This document shows positions 8,863 to 19,591 of a stretch of DNA of 64,000 nucleotides, one piece after another (position 1 is the first letter of the stretch; each line of letters begins with the position of its first letter). The DNA is taken from positions 32,599-96,598 of the forward strand of contig NZ_PUIC01000013.1 in NCBI RefSeq assembly GCF_022750545.1, written 5' to 3'. A program made the translations under genes and the position numbers. A model generated the notes under the pieces. The model ran no database searches. It saw nothing but the letters and a program-made list of their open reading frames with translations, and was not told the DNA's origin. This DNA is from Caulobacter sp. CCUG 60055. GTDB lineage: Bacteria > Pseudomonadota > Alphaproteobacteria > Caulobacterales > Caulobacteraceae.

Positions 8863-9800
8863 GTCGTACTCTCCGGCGCACGCAGTCCGTAAAAATGAAT
8901 CTTGAAAGGCCCCCACCACAGGGTCTTGCCCAGGCCGCGCGCGGCCCGGTCCAGGGTGAAGGCGCGGTTGGGCGCGCGCAGCAGCCACTTGGCCGCCGCC
9001 AGCACGCCGTAGCCTGTCGCCTGGATCACGCCCACCGCCATCCACCGCGCCACGCCCAGCCGGTCGGGCGGGTCGGCCGCCGCGCAGTTCGACGACGGTC
9101 CCTGCCCGTAGGCGAAGGCACGGCGGATCGTATAGTCGAGGCTCAGCCGCTCGGGCGCGGGGTCCTCCCAAACCCAGGCGTCGGGGGCCCAGCCGAAGCG
9201 GCGGCCGGCGGCCCGCATCTGGCCGAACAGCATGTCGTCCTCGCCGCCGATATGGTTGCGCAGCGGCGAGAACGGCCGCAGCGGATCGGGCAGGCTGGCG
9301 CGGACCAGCAGGCTGTCGCCGCAGCCGTAATAGTGATCCACCACCCCTTCCTCGGCCGGTCCCTTGCGCGAGAAGAAGTCCTCCAGATAGGCGCGGTGCA
9401 CGCCGGTCTCGGCCGGCGCGCGGGCGCGCACCGGGCCGAACACCGCGTCCGCCCCCAGCCGGGCCTGGGCGGCGATCAGGGCCGCGAGCCAGCCGGGCGG
9501 CGCCTCCTCGTCGTCGTCGAGGAAGGCGATCATCGCGCCCTTGGCGACGGCCAGGGCGGCGTTGCGGGCGTTGGCGACGCCGGGCTCGGGCTCGTGCACG
9601 TAGACGACGGGAAACGGCGCCTCGGCCGCCAGGGCGGCGACGCCCGCCGCCGCCGACGGAACCTGGTCGTTGTCGACCACCACCAGCTCCAGCGTACGCG
9701 GATCGAGGCCTTCCTGGCGGATGATCGAACGGACGGCTGTCGCGAGCGGGCCCGGCCGGCGCTGGGTCGGGATGACGACCGAAACGCGCGCCGCGCTCAT
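8859..9800 (-). CDS. Family 2-like glycosyltransferase
   Basis: 313 residues. The GT-A core is plain: VSVVIPTQRRPGPLATAVRSI at the N-terminus, LELVVVDNDQ, GVANARNAALAVAKG, then the metal/nucleotide-sugar acidic motif FLDDDEEAPPGW. A later NHIGGEDDMLFGQMRAAG holds the ED catalytic-base region. One hydrophobic stretch (ARWMAVGVIQATGYGVLAAAKW) near the C-terminus could bind the membrane. It probably transfers a sugar to a surface glycan or lipid acceptor; donor and acceptor are unknown. ATGA overlaps exist at both ends of the gene (9800-9797 and 8862-8859), marking one operon. Confidence 0.88.
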   Translation of the reverse strand: MSAARVSVVIPTQRRPGPLATAVRSIIRQEGLDPRTLELVVVDNDQVPSAAAGVAALAAEAPFPVVYVHEPEPGVANARNAALAVAKGAMIAFLDDDEEAPPGWLAALIAAQARLGADAVFGPVRARAPAETGVHRAYLEDFFSRKGPAEEGVVDHYYGCGDSLLVRASLPDPLRPFSPLRNHIGGEDDMLFGQMRAAGRRFGWAPDAWVWEDPAPERLSLDYTIRRAFAYGQGPSSNCAAADPPDRLGVARWMAVGVIQATGYGVLAAAKWLLRAPNRAFTLDRAARGLGKTLWWGPFKIHFYGLRAPESTT

Positions 9801-10951
9801 GGCGCCTCCGGATCGCGGCGGCTGGCCTCGCGCCGGCCATGGCCGGCGATGGCGTCGAACACGCCGCGCACGCGCCCGCCCAGGGTCAGCTCCAGGGTGG
9901 CGATCTGCTCCAGCCGGCGCCGGACCCGTCCGACGATGGGCTTGCGGTCGGCTCCGGCCAGGGCCCACGCCCCCTCGATCGAGCCGGCGACGCGGCCGGC
10001 CGAACCGGCCGCCAGGATCTGCCCTTCGGCCAGCGCGGTCCGCTCGCGGCCGTAATGGCGCTTATAGTGGTCGTGCCCGGGGCCCATGTCGTAGATGCGC
10101 AGGCCCAGGGCCGGCATCACCCGGATGACCCGCGACAGGAAGATCTGCCCCGGCGACCAGGGCGCGAAGGCCGGATCGGTCGAGGCGATCCACGGATGGT
10201 ACCAGTCGCCCAGCCGCACGCCGAAATGGCCGGCGATCAGGGTGTCGCCGGCGTGGAGGGTGATCATCAGCCCCTGGAAGTCGCCGTCGCGATCCTCGAA
10301 CAGGCTGCGCATCAGGCCGTCGGTCCATTCGGGCCGCAGGAAGTCGTGGGCCCCGGTGCGGTGAAGCTGCTCGCGCTTCCAGGTCAGCAATTGCTCGAAC
10401 GCCGCCGAAGAGACGTCGGGCGCCTCCAGCCGGATCTCGCCATGCTCGCGCTCGAGCTTGTGCTCCAGTCGCCGCCAGTTCTTGAACCGCTTGGCGCTGG
10501 CGGCGCGCAGGTCCTCGAAATAGGCGTCGGGATCGCCGTCGAGCACGATGGAGAAGGCTTCGGATTCTCCCGCGCCGCCCAGGTCGAACACCCCATGCGG
10601 ATCGAGCAGGCCCGAGAATCTGAAGGCGCTGAAGCCGGCGGCGGCCAGGGCTTCGCCGCCGCGCACGGGCGCGTCCGGCGCGGTGATCAGGGCGTGATAG
10701 TCGGAGAACGGCGCGCCGATGGGCCGGGCCAGGCCGCCCGGCCGCCGATGCAGCGGCAGCAGGCCGACCAGCTTGCCCGCCAGGCGGAACAGGGCGACGC
10801 GGGCGTCGTCCCGCACCCCGCCCACCGCGCAGGCGAAATCCGGCCCCAGCAAGGGGTTCCCGAACGCAGGCGTCCGCGCCTGCCAGTCCCGCCACGCCGC
10901 CACGTCCTCGGCGGCGAGCTCCGATGGATGAAGCACGTTTGCTTCGATCAT
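9797..10951 (-). CDS. CelD/BcsL-family (FemAB-like) GNAT acetyltransferase
   Basis: 384 residues with the double-GNAT layout of BioF2-like/FemAB-like acyltransferases. The N-terminal half has ALFRLAGKLVGLLPLHRR and FSDYHALI. The C-terminal half has FKNWRRLEHKLEREHGEI, LLTWKREQLHRTGAHDF, LMITLHAGDTLIAGHFGVR and a YDMGPGHDHYKRHYG ending typical of the family. Relatives acylate polysaccharides or attach amino acids in envelope synthesis. It is the first gene of the coupled trio with the glycosyltransferase and JmjC-like protein. ATG at 10951 has a GAGAG site upstream; an in-frame GTG 24 bases earlier has none. Confidence 0.8.
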   Translation of the reverse strand: MIEANVLHPSELAAEDVAAWRDWQARTPAFGNPLLGPDFACAVGGVRDDARVALFRLAGKLVGLLPLHRRPGGLARPIGAPFSDYHALITAPDAPVRGGEALAAAGFSAFRFSGLLDPHGVFDLGGAGESEAFSIVLDGDPDAYFEDLRAASAKRFKNWRRLEHKLEREHGEIRLEAPDVSSAAFEQLLTWKREQLHRTGAHDFLRPEWTDGLMRSLFEDRDGDFQGLMITLHAGDTLIAGHFGVRLGDWYHPWIASTDPAFAPWSPGQIFLSRVIRVMPALGLRIYDMGPGHDHYKRHYGRERTALAEGQILAAGSAGRVAGSIEGAWALAGADRKPIVGRVRRRLEQIATLELTLGGRVRGVFDAIAGHGRREASRRDPEAP

Positions 10952-11073
10952 CCTGCTCTCGCTTCTCGACGCCACCGATCATAGTACAAGCGGGTTCGCG
11001 GAACACTTAACGTGTCCCTATCTGGCCCGCCCCATCGCTGGCGCAGCGCCTCCAGCAAGCGACGGGCCAGAAA

Positions 11074-11571
11074 TCAGCCGCCGAAGGTTTCGGCCAGGAT
11101 TCGCTCGATGCCGGCCTGATCCACCGCGTCGAAGGCGGCCGGGCGGTCGGAATCGACGTCGAAGACCGCGATCAGCCGCCCCTGGCCGTCCAGGACCGGG
11201 ACGACGATCTCGCTCTGCGAGCGGCCGTCGCAGGCGATGTGTCCCGGAAAGGCATGGACGTCCTCGACGAGCTGGGTCCGGCGCGTGGCCGCCGCCGTCC
11301 CGCAGACGCCCCGGCCGAACGCGATGCGCAGGCAGCCGAGCGTGCCCTGATAGGGACCGACCACCAGTTCGTCGCCCTTGGCCGGGTCGACGACATAGAA
11401 GCCGGTCCAGAAATAGTGCTCGAAGCTGTTGGCCAGCATCGAGGCCACCGTGGCCATCCGGGCCGTCAGGTCGGGCTCGCCGTCGAGGACCGAGGCGACC
11501 TCGGCCGACAGCTCCGCATAGCGCGCCGCCTTGTCGGCCGAGAGGGTGAGGTCGTTGAATGCTTCCGCCAT
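11074..11571 (-). CDS. Free methionine-(R)-sulfoxide reductase (GAF domain)
   Basis: 165 residues forming one GAF domain of the fRMsr type. The family reduces free Met-R-sulfoxide using three cysteines, and all are here: Cys80 (GTLGCLRI), Cys90 (GRGVCGTAAA) and Cys114 (GHIACDGRSQSEIVVPV). The surrounding GPYQG and DVHAFPGHIACD segments are diagnostic. It acts in the cytoplasm as an oxidative-damage repair enzyme, recycled by thioredoxin. It lies just downstream of the GDT1-type exporter on the same strand. Confidence 0.92.
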   Translation of the reverse strand: MAEAFNDLTLSADKAARYAELSAEVASVLDGEPDLTARMATVASMLANSFEHYFWTGFYVVDPAKGDELVVGPYQGTLGCLRIAFGRGVCGTAAATRRTQLVEDVHAFPGHIACDGRSQSEIVVPVLDGQGRLIAVFDVDSDRPAAFDAVDQAGIERILAETFGG

Positions 11572-11585
11572 GTCCCAGAGATAGC

Positions 11586-12152
11586 CTACCCTTTCAGCGC
11601 TTCAATGAGGGTCCAGAGGCCGAGGCCCGCGAAAATCACCGCCGCGCCCATGCGCACGTACTTCAGCGGCACGATCTTGGTCGCCGCCTCGCCCAGATAG
11701 ACCGCCGGCACGTTGGCCAGCATCATGCCGATCGTGGTGCCCGCCGCCACCCAGGCGATGCTGTGGAACCGCGCGCCCAGGGCGACGGTGGCGATCTGGG
11801 TCTTGTCGCCCATCTCGACCAGGAAGAAGGCGACGGTGGTGGCCACATAGACCCCCATCTTGGCGGCGTCGCCCTTGATGTCCTCTTCCTTGTCGGGGAT
11901 CAGCGCCCACAGCGCCATGGCTATGAACGACACCGCGACCAGGATGCGGAACCACCGGCCCTGCAGGATGTCGGACACCAAGTAGCCGACCGTGGCGGCC
12001 AGGGCGTGGTTGGCCAGGGTGGCGGTCAGGATGCCGGCGATGATCGGCAGGGGCTTCTTGAATTTCGAGGCCAGGACGATGGCCAGGAGTTGGGTCTTGT
12101 CGCCGATCTCGGCGAGGGCGACGACGAAGGTCGAGACCAGGAGGGCTTCCAT
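11586..12152 (-). CDS. TMEM165/GDT1-family Mn/Ca exporter
   Basis: 188 residues with six predicted helices and the two signature repeats of the family: ALAEIGDKTQLLAIVLA near the N-terminus and FLVEMGDKTQIATVALG in the second half. The E-x-G-D-(K/R)-T motifs line the cation path. Family members export Mn2+ (or exchange Ca2+) across the inner membrane. A yybP-ykoY manganese riboswitch precedes it, which supports manganese detoxification as the role. ATG at 12152 places the first conserved helix right at the N-terminus (MEALLVSTFVVALAEIGDKTQ). Confidence 0.93.
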   Translation of the reverse strand: MEALLVSTFVVALAEIGDKTQLLAIVLASKFKKPLPIIAGILTATLANHALAATVGYLVSDILQGRWFRILVAVSFIAMALWALIPDKEEDIKGDAAKMGVYVATTVAFFLVEMGDKTQIATVALGARFHSIAWVAAGTTIGMMLANVPAVYLGEAATKIVPLKYVRMGAAVIFAGLGLWTLIEALKG

Positions 12153-12181
12153 CGGGTTTGATCCGGGCCGGGCGCGTTCCG

Positions 12182-12236
12182 CCAATGGCGCCCGCACCCC
12201 TTCGCCCGGCCGGCCGGAAGGGGGGAACGCCATTGG
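12182..12236 (-). promoter_or_regulatory. Expression-platform hairpin of the Mn riboswitch
   Basis: CCAATGGCG (12236-12228, minus) pairs with CGCCATTGG (12190-12182), with an inner CCCCTTC/GAAGGGG match. Its first arm begins in the last bases of the aptamer's conserved GGCGAGACC, so aptamer closure and this hairpin probably exclude each other. There is no T-run; control could be through Rho or through access to the start region. Confidence 0.5.
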
Positions 12237-12345
12237 TCTCGCCAAGCCGGGCCTGATCGGCCTCGCCCGCCTGCGCCATGGCCGAAGCCAAGTGTGTTGA
12301 CGCAGACTCCGCTGAACGCGCGGACGGCTACTCCCCAAGGGACGG
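12235..12345 (-). ncRNA. yybP-ykoY manganese riboswitch
   Basis: On the minus strand the leader of the GDT1 gene holds the conserved yybP-ykoY blocks in order: GGGGAGTAGCC (near 12336-12326), GCGTCAACACACTTGGC (12301-12285), and GGCGAGACC (12243-12235) closing the element. This aptamer class senses Mn2+ and usually switches on Mn exporters of the MntP and GDT1 types, which matches the gene 83 bases downstream. A competing hairpin follows immediately. Confidence 0.88.
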
Positions 12346-12493
12346 GGCGCTGTAGCCCGGCCCGCCGGCCGGCGCAAGCCCGCCGTGCGCCCCCAGCCGG
12401 CGCGCGCCCATGGCGGCCGATGCGACAAAGAGGCTTTTCGCGGCGCGCGCGACGCCGCAAGCTGGCGGCTTCGAAAAGGGGGAACACCGTCCA

Positions 12494-13792
12494 ATGAAGC
12501 AAGCCGCCGCACTCGCCGTCGCAGCCGTCGCGGGCCTCGCCGCCGCCGGCGCGGCCAGGGCCGAGACCGTCTACCTGACCGCTGCGCGGATGATCGATCC
12601 CGTCGCCGGCAAGACGGTCGAACGGCCGGCGGTGGTCATCGAGAACGACAGGGTCAAGGCGGTCGGCACGACGGCCAGCCTGCCGGCCCCGGCCGGGGCC
12701 AGGCTGGTCGACCTCGGCGCGCAGACCATCCTGCCCGGCCTGATCGACATGCACGTGCACATGACCGCCCGCGCCGACCAGGGCGGCTACAACTCGGTCA
12801 GCGTGATCCCGGTCAACGAGGCGATCAGCGGCGTGGCCAACGCCTGGAAGACTTTGCAGGCCGGCTTCACCACCGTGCGCAACGTCGGCGCCGGCGGCTT
12901 CTCGGACGTGGCCCTGCGCGATTCGATCAACGCCGGCGAGACCATCGGCCCGCGCATGTTCGTCGCCGGACCGGCCCTGGGCGCCACCGGCGGCCACTGC
13001 GACGACAACCTTCTGCCCTATGGCGTCTACCACAAGGTCGAAAGCGTCGCCGACGGCCCCTGGGAGTTCCGCGCCAAGGTGCGGCAGGTGCGCAAGTTCG
13101 GCGCCGACCTGATCAAGATCTGCGCCTCGGGCGGGGTGCTGTCCAAGGGCGATTCCGTCGGCGCCCAGCAGATCAGCCTCGAGGAGATGACCGCCATCGT
13201 CACCGAGGCCCACGCCCTGGGGATGAAGGTCGCCGCCCACGCCCACGGGACCGAGGCGATCAAGGACGCCATCCGCGCCGGGGTCGACACCATCGAGCAC
13301 GCCTCCCTGGCCGACGAAGAGGCGTTCAAGCTGGCCAAGGCCAAGGGCGCGGCCTTCGACATGGACATCTACAACGACGACTTCATCCTGAACGAAGGGG
13401 CCAAGAACGGCATCCTGCCCGAGAGCCTGGAGAAGGAGCGGATGATCGGCCTCAAGCAGCGCCAGACCTTCCAGGCGGCGCAACGGGCCGGCGTGACCAT
13501 GACCTTCGGCACCGACGCCGGCGTCTATCCGCACGGCGACAACGGCCGGCAGTTCGCCAAGGAAGTGCAGTGGGGCATGACCCCGATGCAGGCCATCCAG
13601 TCGGCCACCGTCACGGCCGCGCAGCGCCTGGGCGACCTGGGCAAGGGCCTGGGCGAGATCGCCCCCGGCGCCTACGCCGACATCATCGCCGTCGACGGCG
13701 ACCCGCTGGCCGACGTCTCCCGCCTGGAGCACGTCGCCTTCGTCATGAAGGGCGGCGTCGTCTACAAGGGACCGGGCGCGATCAGCCGGTGA
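12494..13792 (+). CDS. Secreted metal-dependent amidohydrolase
   Basis: 432 residues. A signal peptide (MKQAAALAVAAVAGLAAAGAARA) is followed by an imidazolonepropionase-like amidohydrolase. It shows GLIDMHVHM (first two metal histidines), TTVRNVGAGGFSDV, DLIKICASGGVLS with the bridging Lys, then AAHAHGTEAIKDAI, TIEHASL and TFGTDAGVYPHGDNG with the final metal Asp. Relatives hydrolyse dipeptides (Xaa-Pro, Xaa-Arg/Lys) or cyclic amides in the periplasm; the exact substrate is not visible. ATG at 12494 is chosen because it begins the signal peptide. The acetyltransferase follows with no gap. Confidence 0.9.
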   Translation: MKQAAALAVAAVAGLAAAGAARAETVYLTAARMIDPVAGKTVERPAVVIENDRVKAVGTTASLPAPAGARLVDLGAQTILPGLIDMHVHMTARADQGGYNSVSVIPVNEAISGVANAWKTLQAGFTTVRNVGAGGFSDVALRDSINAGETIGPRMFVAGPALGATGGHCDDNLLPYGVYHKVESVADGPWEFRAKVRQVRKFGADLIKICASGGVLSKGDSVGAQQISLEEMTAIVTEAHALGMKVAAHAHGTEAIKDAIRAGVDTIEHASLADEEAFKLAKAKGAAFDMDIYNDDFILNEGAKNGILPESLEKERMIGLKQRQTFQAAQRAGVTMTFGTDAGVYPHGDNGRQFAKEVQWGMTPMQAIQSATVTAAQRLGDLGKGLGEIAPGAYADIIAVDGDPLADVSRLEHVAFVMKGGVVYKGPGAISR

Positions 13793-13812
13793 GCGCCTCG
13801 CCGGTCCAGATC

Positions 13813-14322
13813 ATGTCCGACGCCTTCTCCATCCGCCCGATGCGCGAAGCCGATCTCGACGCGGTGCTGGCGGTGCAGGCCCAAGGCTATCCGCCAGCCC
13901 TCCGGGACGGCCGCGAGGCCTTCGCCAGCCGCATCACACTGGCGCCGAGCGCCAACCTCGTGGTCGACGGGCCCGACGGCTGCGCCGGCTATCTGGTCAG
14001 CCATCCCTGGCTCAGCCGCTCGCCGCCGCCCGTCGACACGGTGCTGGACGGACCGCCGCCGCGGCCCGAATGCTGGTTCATCCACGACCTGTCCGTCGCG
14101 CCGGCGGCCCAGGGCGCGGGCCTGGCGCGGCGGTTGTTCCTGGCCGGCGCGGCGGCGGCCGAGACGCTGGGCCTGCGCCGGTCCGAGCTGATCGCCGTCG
14201 AGGGCGCGGCGCCGTTCTGGCTGCGGCTGGGCTACCTGCCCGTCGCCGAGGTCGGCGACGCCCTGGCCGACAAGGTGGCGGGCTACGGCGCCGCCGCCCG
14301 CTACATGGCCCGCGAGGCCTGA
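13813..14322 (+). CDS. GNAT-family N-acetyltransferase
   Basis: 169 residues from the ATG; a GTG at 13789 that overlaps the upstream stop (GTGA) would add eight. The fold is clear: FSIRPMREADLDAVLAVQAQGYP, WFIHDLSVAPAAQGAGLARRLF (acetyl-CoA pyrophosphate loop, motif A) and APFWLRLGYLPV (motif B). It acetylates an amine on an unknown small molecule or protein. The tight junction with the amidohydrolase indicates co-transcription. Confidence 0.85.
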   Translation: MSDAFSIRPMREADLDAVLAVQAQGYPPALRDGREAFASRITLAPSANLVVDGPDGCAGYLVSHPWLSRSPPPVDTVLDGPPPRPECWFIHDLSVAPAAQGAGLARRLFLAGAAAAETLGLRRSELIAVEGAAPFWLRLGYLPVAEVGDALADKVAGYGAAARYMAREA

Positions 14323-14430
14323 CCGCCCGCCGGCGAGCGCGGCTTCCAGGGGCGATGTGCGCCGGCTCGCGACGCGCCGCCCCGCGCCCGCGATTTGACC
14401 GCCGGCGCCGGAGCCTGCCCGAAGGCCGGG

Positions 14431-15258
14431 TTACGTCGCGTCGGTGGCCAGCGAGACATCCTTCCAGGCCGCGACCTCGACCTGGCGCGAGGCGAGCTGT
14501 TCCTCGACGAAGCGAAGGGCGTCGCTGCCGAGCAGGAGATGCGCCGGCGGATCGTCCGACATCGCGACCTTCAGCATCGCCTGGGCGGCCTTGGCCGGGT
14601 CGCCGACCTGCCGGCCGCTGAACTCGATGCGGCGCTTGCGGATCGGATCGAAAACCGCGTCGTAGTCCGCGATCGACCGCTCCGCCCGCACCATCGAGCG
14701 TCCCGCCCAGTCGGTGCGGAAACCGCCCGGCTCGATCGCGGTCACCTTGACGCCGAGGTCTTTGACCTCCTTGCCGAGCGTCTCCGAAATGCCCTCCAGG
14801 GCGAACTTGCTGCCATGGTAGTAGCTGAGCCCGGGGAAGGTGACGACGCCGCCCATCGAGGTGATGTTGAGGATATGCCCGCTGCGCCGTTTGCGCATGG
14901 CGGGCAGCACCGCCTGGATCATCGCCACGGCGCCGAACACATTGACCTCGAACTGGCGCCGCAGGTCGTCGATCGACGATTCCTCCAGAACGCCCTCATG
15001 GCCATAGCCGGCGTTGTTGACGAGCACGTCGATCGCGCCGACGCGGGCCTCGATCGCGGCCACCGCCGGCGCGATCCGCACGGTGTCGGTGACGTCGAGG
15101 ATCACCGCATGCGCGTTCGGGCCGAGCGCTTCGAACGCCTCGACGTCGCCTGCCTTGCGCACGGTCCCGACGACGACATGGCCGTCCTCCAGGGCCGCTT
15201 GCGCCAGCGCGCGGCCGAATCCGGACGAAACGCCGGTGATGAGAAATGTTTTCGCCAT
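14431..15258 (-). CDS. SDR-family oxidoreductase
   Basis: 275 residues of a classical short-chain dehydrogenase/reductase. The cofactor motif is TGVSSGFG (residues 8-15), followed by NNAG (81-84), the catalytic Ser134 and Tyr147-x3-Lys151 (YHGSK). The next PGGFRTDWAGRS is common in a group often annotated as oxidoreductases acting on small carbonyls. A basic residue early in the second strand (VRKAG) suggests NADP. It is divergent from a LysR regulator 100 bases away, the usual pair in which the regulator controls the enzyme. Confidence 0.9.
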   Translation of the reverse strand: MAKTFLITGVSSGFGRALAQAALEDGHVVVGTVRKAGDVEAFEALGPNAHAVILDVTDTVRIAPAVAAIEARVGAIDVLVNNAGYGHEGVLEESSIDDLRRQFEVNVFGAVAMIQAVLPAMRKRRSGHILNITSMGGVVTFPGLSYYHGSKFALEGISETLGKEVKDLGVKVTAIEPGGFRTDWAGRSMVRAERSIADYDAVFDPIRKRRIEFSGRQVGDPAKAAQAMLKVAMSDDPPAHLLLGSDALRFVEEQLASRQVEVAAWKDVSLATDAT

Positions 15259-15358
15259 GGCGGACCCCTTTTCAATCGGTTGCCGGCCTCAAGATAGGGC
15301 GATTGATTGATGCGACAATCGGCATAAAATGAGATGATCCAATGAAGGATGCAGCACA

Positions 15359-16261
15359 ATGCTGGAGACCGGCCTGTTCGAGCTGAACGCCGTGGGCGCG
15401 ATCTCCGCGCATCGGAGCTTTCGCGCCGCCGCGGTCGAACTTGGCGTTTCGCCTTCGGCGCTGAGCCATGCGATCGCGGGACTGGAAGCGCGGCTCGGCG
15501 TCCGCCTCATCAACCGCACCACGCGCAGCGTCGCCTTGTCTGAAGCCGGAGAGCGGTTCCTGGCGCGCGTCAATCCGGCGTTGCAGGAGATCGCCCGCGC
15601 CGTCGAGGACGTCAACGCGTTCCGGGACACCCCGACGGGAACGCTGCGCATCAACCTGAAGGAGCGCGCGGCGCACCAGATCCTGCGGCCGGTGGTCGCG
15701 ACCTATCTCAGACGCTATCCCGACATGAACGTCGAACTGGTGATCGAGGGCCGCCCCGTCGACATCGTCGCGGAGGGATACGACGCCGGCGTCCGCCTCG
15801 CCGAGGCGGTGCCGCAGGACATGGTCGCGGTTCCCTGCGGCCCGGATTCGCGCTTCGTCGTGGTCGGCGCCCCGGCCTATCTTGAAAGCGCGCCGGCGCT
15901 GCGGTCGCCCGCGGACCTGCTCGCCCATTCCTGCATTCGCCGGCGGCTGTCCGGCGGCAAGCTGTACCGGTGGGAGTTCGAGAAGCGGGGCGAGGAGATG
16001 TCCCTGGACGTGCCGGGCCAGCTGACGCTGGACAACGACCTTCTGATGGTCGAGGCCGCGATCGAGGGGCTTGGCCTCGCCTTCCTGAGCGACTTCTGGG
16101 TGACCGGGCATCTCGCCGCCGGAACGCTGAAGGCGGTGCTGCAAGACTGGACGCCGCCCTTCCCCGGACTGCGGCTCTACTATCCCCCTCATCGGCATAT
16201 GACCGCCGGACTTCGGGCGTTCATCGACCTGCTGCGCGAGGAGACGAGATCGGCGCCCTAG
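15359..16261 (+). CDS. LysR-family transcriptional regulator
   Basis: 300 residues. The N-terminal winged helix ([51 protein letters not shown]) is textbook LysR, followed by the CrgA/AaeR-like effector domain ([13 protein letters not shown] to RAFIDLL). It probably controls the divergent SDR gene in response to a small molecule and may repress itself. The 100-base intergenic region is AT-rich relative to its surroundings (GATTGATTGATGCGAC and ATAAAATGAGATGATC), the likely site of binding and both promoters. Confidence 0.92.
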   Translation: MLETGLFELNAVGAISAHRSFRAAAVELGVSPSALSHAIAGLEARLGVRLINRTTRSVALSEAGERFLARVNPALQEIARAVEDVNAFRDTPTGTLRINLKERAAHQILRPVVATYLRRYPDMNVELVIEGRPVDIVAEGYDAGVRLAEAVPQDMVAVPCGPDSRFVVVGAPAYLESAPALRSPADLLAHSCIRRRLSGGKLYRWEFEKRGEEMSLDVPGQLTLDNDLLMVEAAIEGLGLAFLSDFWVTGHLAAGTLKAVLQDWTPPFPGLRLYYPPHRHMTAGLRAFIDLLREETRSAP

Positions 16262-16384
16262 GGACGGACAGCGACGCGGTCTGCGGGCCCCAGGAGCCGC
16301 CTCGCCGTTGCTTCCCCTGGCCCCGGAAAGCCCCTGCGGGCCTCCGGGACGCCATTGAGATCGTCAACCCGGCCGGTCCCGCCC

Positions 16385-16848
16385 CTAGGCGGCGACCCGC
16401 GTGTCGACCGGCAGCAGGTTGGCCACCACCAGCCGGCTGAGCAGGCCGCCCTCCCTGGGCAGGATGGCGTCGACGAAGGTCTCGCCGGTGCTCGATTCGA
16501 CCGCTGGCGGCGGCTGCATCAGCGCCTCGTCGACGACGAAGGTGTCCTGCACGGCGTCGACCAGCAGGCCGGCGATGCGCTCGCCGTCCTGCACCACCAT
16601 GATGACATGGCGGCTGGACGCCTCGGTGTGGCCGAGGTCGAGCCGGTCGCGCAGGTCCAGCACCGGCATGATCGCCCCGCGCAGATTGATGACGCCGAGG
16701 ATGTAGCGCGGCGTGTGCGGCAGCGGCGTCGCCGCCGTCCATCCGCGAATCTCGCGCACCGCCCGGATGTCGATGCAGAATTCCTGGCCGGCGATCTCGA
16801 ACGAGATCAGCTCCAGCGTGCCGCCCCCGGCGGTCTCGTTCTCCTGCA

Positions 16849-16849
<1 letters not shown>
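16385..16849 (-). CDS. cheW: Chemotaxis adaptor CheW
   Basis: 154 residues, normal for CheW. It couples chemoreceptors to the kinase CheA. Diagnostic stretches are LELISFEIAGQEFCIDIRAVREIRGW, PHTPRYILGVINLRGAIMPVLDLRDRL and IAGLLVDAVQDTF, the two SH3-like beta barrels. The ATG at 16849 shares its A with the TGA stop of the receptor gene upstream (TGATG), so the two are translationally coupled and this CheW is probably dedicated to that receptor. An in-frame Met 15 bases upstream lies inside the receptor gene and is less likely. Confidence 0.94.
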
Positions 16850-18865
<2,016 letters not shown>

Positions 18866-19471
18866 TCAGTTCAACGTCACCCGCGCATAGCGGCCGTCGA
18901 AGGCGCATTGGAAGCTGTAGGTCACCGCGCGCGGCCCGGCCTGGGCGGTGACGTAGCCGTCGACGGTGTAGCCGCCGCGATAGTCGGGCCGCGTCGAGGT
19001 GATGCGGTCGATCCGGGGCGAGCGGCCGTAGCGCGCGGCCTGGCTCATCGCCTCGTTCGAGCAGGCGTCGGTGGCCGCGCCGGAATCGCCGGACGGCGAC
19101 GGCTTGGAGGACTTGTCGTCGCCCTGGCTGGCCAGGGCGCCCAGGATCAGCCCGCCGATCAGCAGGCCGCCGACCAGGGCCGCGGTGTTGTCCTTGCCGC
19201 CCTTGCGCTCGGCGACGCGGAAACGGGCGCGGCAACCGCGATCGACCCAGACGCCGCGGTCGTCCCACCCCCAGGTCCGCCCCTCCTCGCACTGGCCGTC
19301 GCCATAGCTGTACTGCCGGTCCAGCCACACCCCGCCGCGCGTATCCGCCCGGCAGTAGTTGCGGCCGTAGTTGTAGGACGAACAGTCGATGTACGAATCG
19401 GCCCGGGCGCGGGCCGGCGGCGGGCCGAAGGTCGCGAGCAGCGTGGCGGCGATCATCAACTGGGCGCGCAT
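18866..19471 (-). CDS. DUF3011 secreted protein
   Basis: 201 residues. A signal peptide (MRAQLMIAATLLATFGPPPARARA) is followed by a DUF3011 module with evenly spaced Cys and aromatic residues: YIDCSSYNYGRNYCRADTRG, then GQCEEGRTWGWDDRGVWVDRGCRARF. A glycine-rich hydrophobic segment (AALVGGLLIGGLILGAL) may span or insert in a membrane. The C-terminal half ends AVTYSFQCAFDGRYARVTLN. Function is unknown; the disulfide-ready pattern suits an envelope protein. ATG at 19471 is backed by a GAGAGG ribosome site. Confidence 0.75.
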   Translation of the reverse strand: MRAQLMIAATLLATFGPPPARARADSYIDCSSYNYGRNYCRADTRGGVWLDRQYSYGDGQCEEGRTWGWDDRGVWVDRGCRARFRVAERKGGKDNTAALVGGLLIGGLILGALASQGDDKSSKPSPSGDSGAATDACSNEAMSQAARYGRSPRIDRITSTRPDYRGGYTVDGYVTAQAGPRAVTYSFQCAFDGRYARVTLN

Positions 19472-19591
19472 GGCGGACCTCTCGTCTGGATGACGGCCAA
19501 GCCTAACCCCGCCAACCGCGAGTTGAGAATAGACCTTGTCTTGGCTGGACAAAGATATTCAAGATCAACCTGTCAATTCAGCGAGGCGCCC

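Noticed and set aside
14323..14430. A coding continuation between the GNAT gene and the SDR gene
   Set aside because: Only short Arg/Pro-rich frames are present; it is a plain intergenic gap between converging genes.
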